NCBI GenBank assembly: GCA_017467225.1
Contig: JAFTSR010000239.1
Coordinates: 1 to 6,169, forward strand
From: Clostridia bacterium
GTDB lineage: Bacteria > Bacillota_A > Clostridia > Oscillospirales > CAG-272
Length of the DNA stretch: 6,169 bases
Reading direction: 5' to 3'
Within the stretch, counting starts at the first letter, position 1. The number at the start of each line of letters is the position of its first letter. Shown in pieces: positions 5,874 to 6,169 of the stretch. Made by a program: the position numbers and the translations under genes. The notes under the pieces are model-generated. The model was given only the letters and a program-made list of their open reading frames with translations. It did not search any database and was not told the DNA's origin.

Positions 5874-5907
5874 GCCCATTTCTTTGTCACACGACAAAGA
5901 AATAGGC
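5874..5907. repeat. 15-bp inverted repeat in the upstream spacer
   Basis: GCCCATTTCTTTGTC (5874-5888) and GACAAAGAAATAGGC (5893-5907) are inverted copies around a 4-bp ACAC centre, with one mismatch (5877/5904). As minus-strand RNA the mismatch becomes a G-U wobble, so a full 15-pair stem can form. It lies about 90 nt upstream of the csaB-like start and adjacent to a second hairpin. It could be part of a dispersed intergenic repeat, the end of an upstream transcript, or leader structure. No gene overlaps it. Confidence 0.6.
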
Positions 5908-5944
5908 GAAAGAAAACGTGCATAGGGGGAAGTATCCCCCTATG
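5908..5944 (-). terminator. Stem-loop with T-rich tail, possible terminator of an upstream minus-strand gene
   Basis: CATAGGGGGA (5921-5930) and TCCCCCTATG (5935-5944) form a perfect 10-bp inverted repeat with a 4-nt loop. Read on the minus strand, the stem is followed by CACGTTTTCTTTCG, a T-rich but interrupted tail. That fits a weak intrinsic terminator for a gene beyond the right edge of the window. It could equally be the second half of a repeat unit with the neighbouring hairpin at 5874-5907. Confidence 0.4.
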
Positions 5945-6102
5945 TACCCCCTCAGTTTGTGCTTGCTTTGTCCGTGTGGGCCTAAACTTTTTAGGGAGGC
6001 TGCTTCGCTGCTATCCCTTGGTACGGAGAGAATACCTAATCCCGTAGGGCGCGGGCTTGTCTCCCGCCGCTCCAAAGCGAAACAATTTATTGTGCCTTAC
6101 TT

Positions 6103-6124
6103 GTGGGGACGGGGCCCCACATGG
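6103..6124 (+). repeat. Right copy of the GC-palindromic motif, within a small hairpin
   Basis: GACGGGGCCCCACATGG (6108-6124) differs at one base from the copy at 128-144. Here the palindrome also lies in a stem-loop: GTGGGG (6103-6108) can pair with CCCCAC (6115-6120). The function is unknown. Confidence 0.5.
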
Positions 6125-6169
6125 TCGTTGCAATTGGCACGAAGCAGCCGCTGAAGCAAAAAAATCAGC

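Larger units (their letters stand above)
5810..6169. other. Non-coding upstream spacer rich in inverted repeats
   Basis: About 360 bases upstream of the csaB-like gene contain no convincing gene. Besides the hairpins and motif listed separately, there are smaller inverted repeats: CCTAAA/TTTAGG (5981-5986 and 5990-5995), GCGGG/CCCGC (6051-6055 and 6063-6067), ACAAT/ATTGT (6082-6086 and 6089-6093) and GCTGA/TCAGC at the right edge (6150-6154 and 6165-6169). I searched the minus strand for a promoter of the csaB-like gene and found no pair of -35 and -10 boxes good enough to report. The promoter may lie outside the window or be weak. Confidence 0.55.

Noticed and set aside
5811..6154. Three overlapping small open frames in the upstream spacer (5811-6047 plus, 5887-6075 minus, 5918-6154 plus)
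   Set aside because: All translate inverted-repeat sequence, lack ribosome binding sites, and have no recognisable domain.
1..6169. CRISPR arrays, tRNA/rRNA genes, transposases
   Set aside because: No regularly spaced direct repeats, no tRNA cloverleaf, no rRNA signature and no transposase-like protein were seen on either strand.

Overview
The window looks like chromosomal DNA of a strictly anaerobic, fairly GC-rich Clostridia member. My best guess is an Oscillospirales/Oscillospiraceae gut bacterium. This rests on an oxygen-sensitive glycyl radical enzyme, a pyruvyl-transferase of the secondary-cell-wall-polymer type, purine-rich Gram-positive ribosome binding sites, and spacers full of hairpins. 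The taxon is an inference, because no phylogenetic marker gene is present.

Layout: three real genes occupy about 85% of the window and all lie on the minus strand. In transcription order they are: (1) a bifunctional cell-wall protein at 5786-3543, with an N-terminal GT4-type glycosyltransferase fused to a C-terminal CsaB-type polysaccharide pyruvyl transferase; (2) a uroporphyrinogen-decarboxylase-superfamily protein of the MtaA/CmuA zinc methyltransferase type at 3493-2480; (3) a glycyl radical enzyme at 2452-278. Genes 2 and 3 are 27 nt apart and form an operon with its own promoter. That promoter sits in the AT-rich 3' end of gene 1, with a perfect inverted repeat (candidate operator) just downstream of the -10 box. 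A long hairpin follows the glycyl radical enzyme.

The two flanks (1-277 and 5787-6169) hold no convincing gene. They contain several inverted repeats and one near-identical 17-bp GC-palindromic motif present once on each side. The leader of the cell-wall gene has a hairpin that buries its Shine-Dalgarno sequence.

How the genes work together: the cell-wall gene probably acts alone in building or pyruvylating a wall polymer that binds SLH-domain proteins. The other two look like an uncharacterised anaerobic metabolic module: a radical enzyme with an intact glycyl-radical loop but an unusual catalytic-cysteine loop (HPCNWAD instead of the common GCVEP), paired with a Zn-dependent corrinoid/thiol methyltransferase-like partner. 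The substrate is unknown. No radical-SAM activase, corrinoid protein, transporter or regulator for the pair lies in the window. This pair is the best candidate for an undescribed system here.
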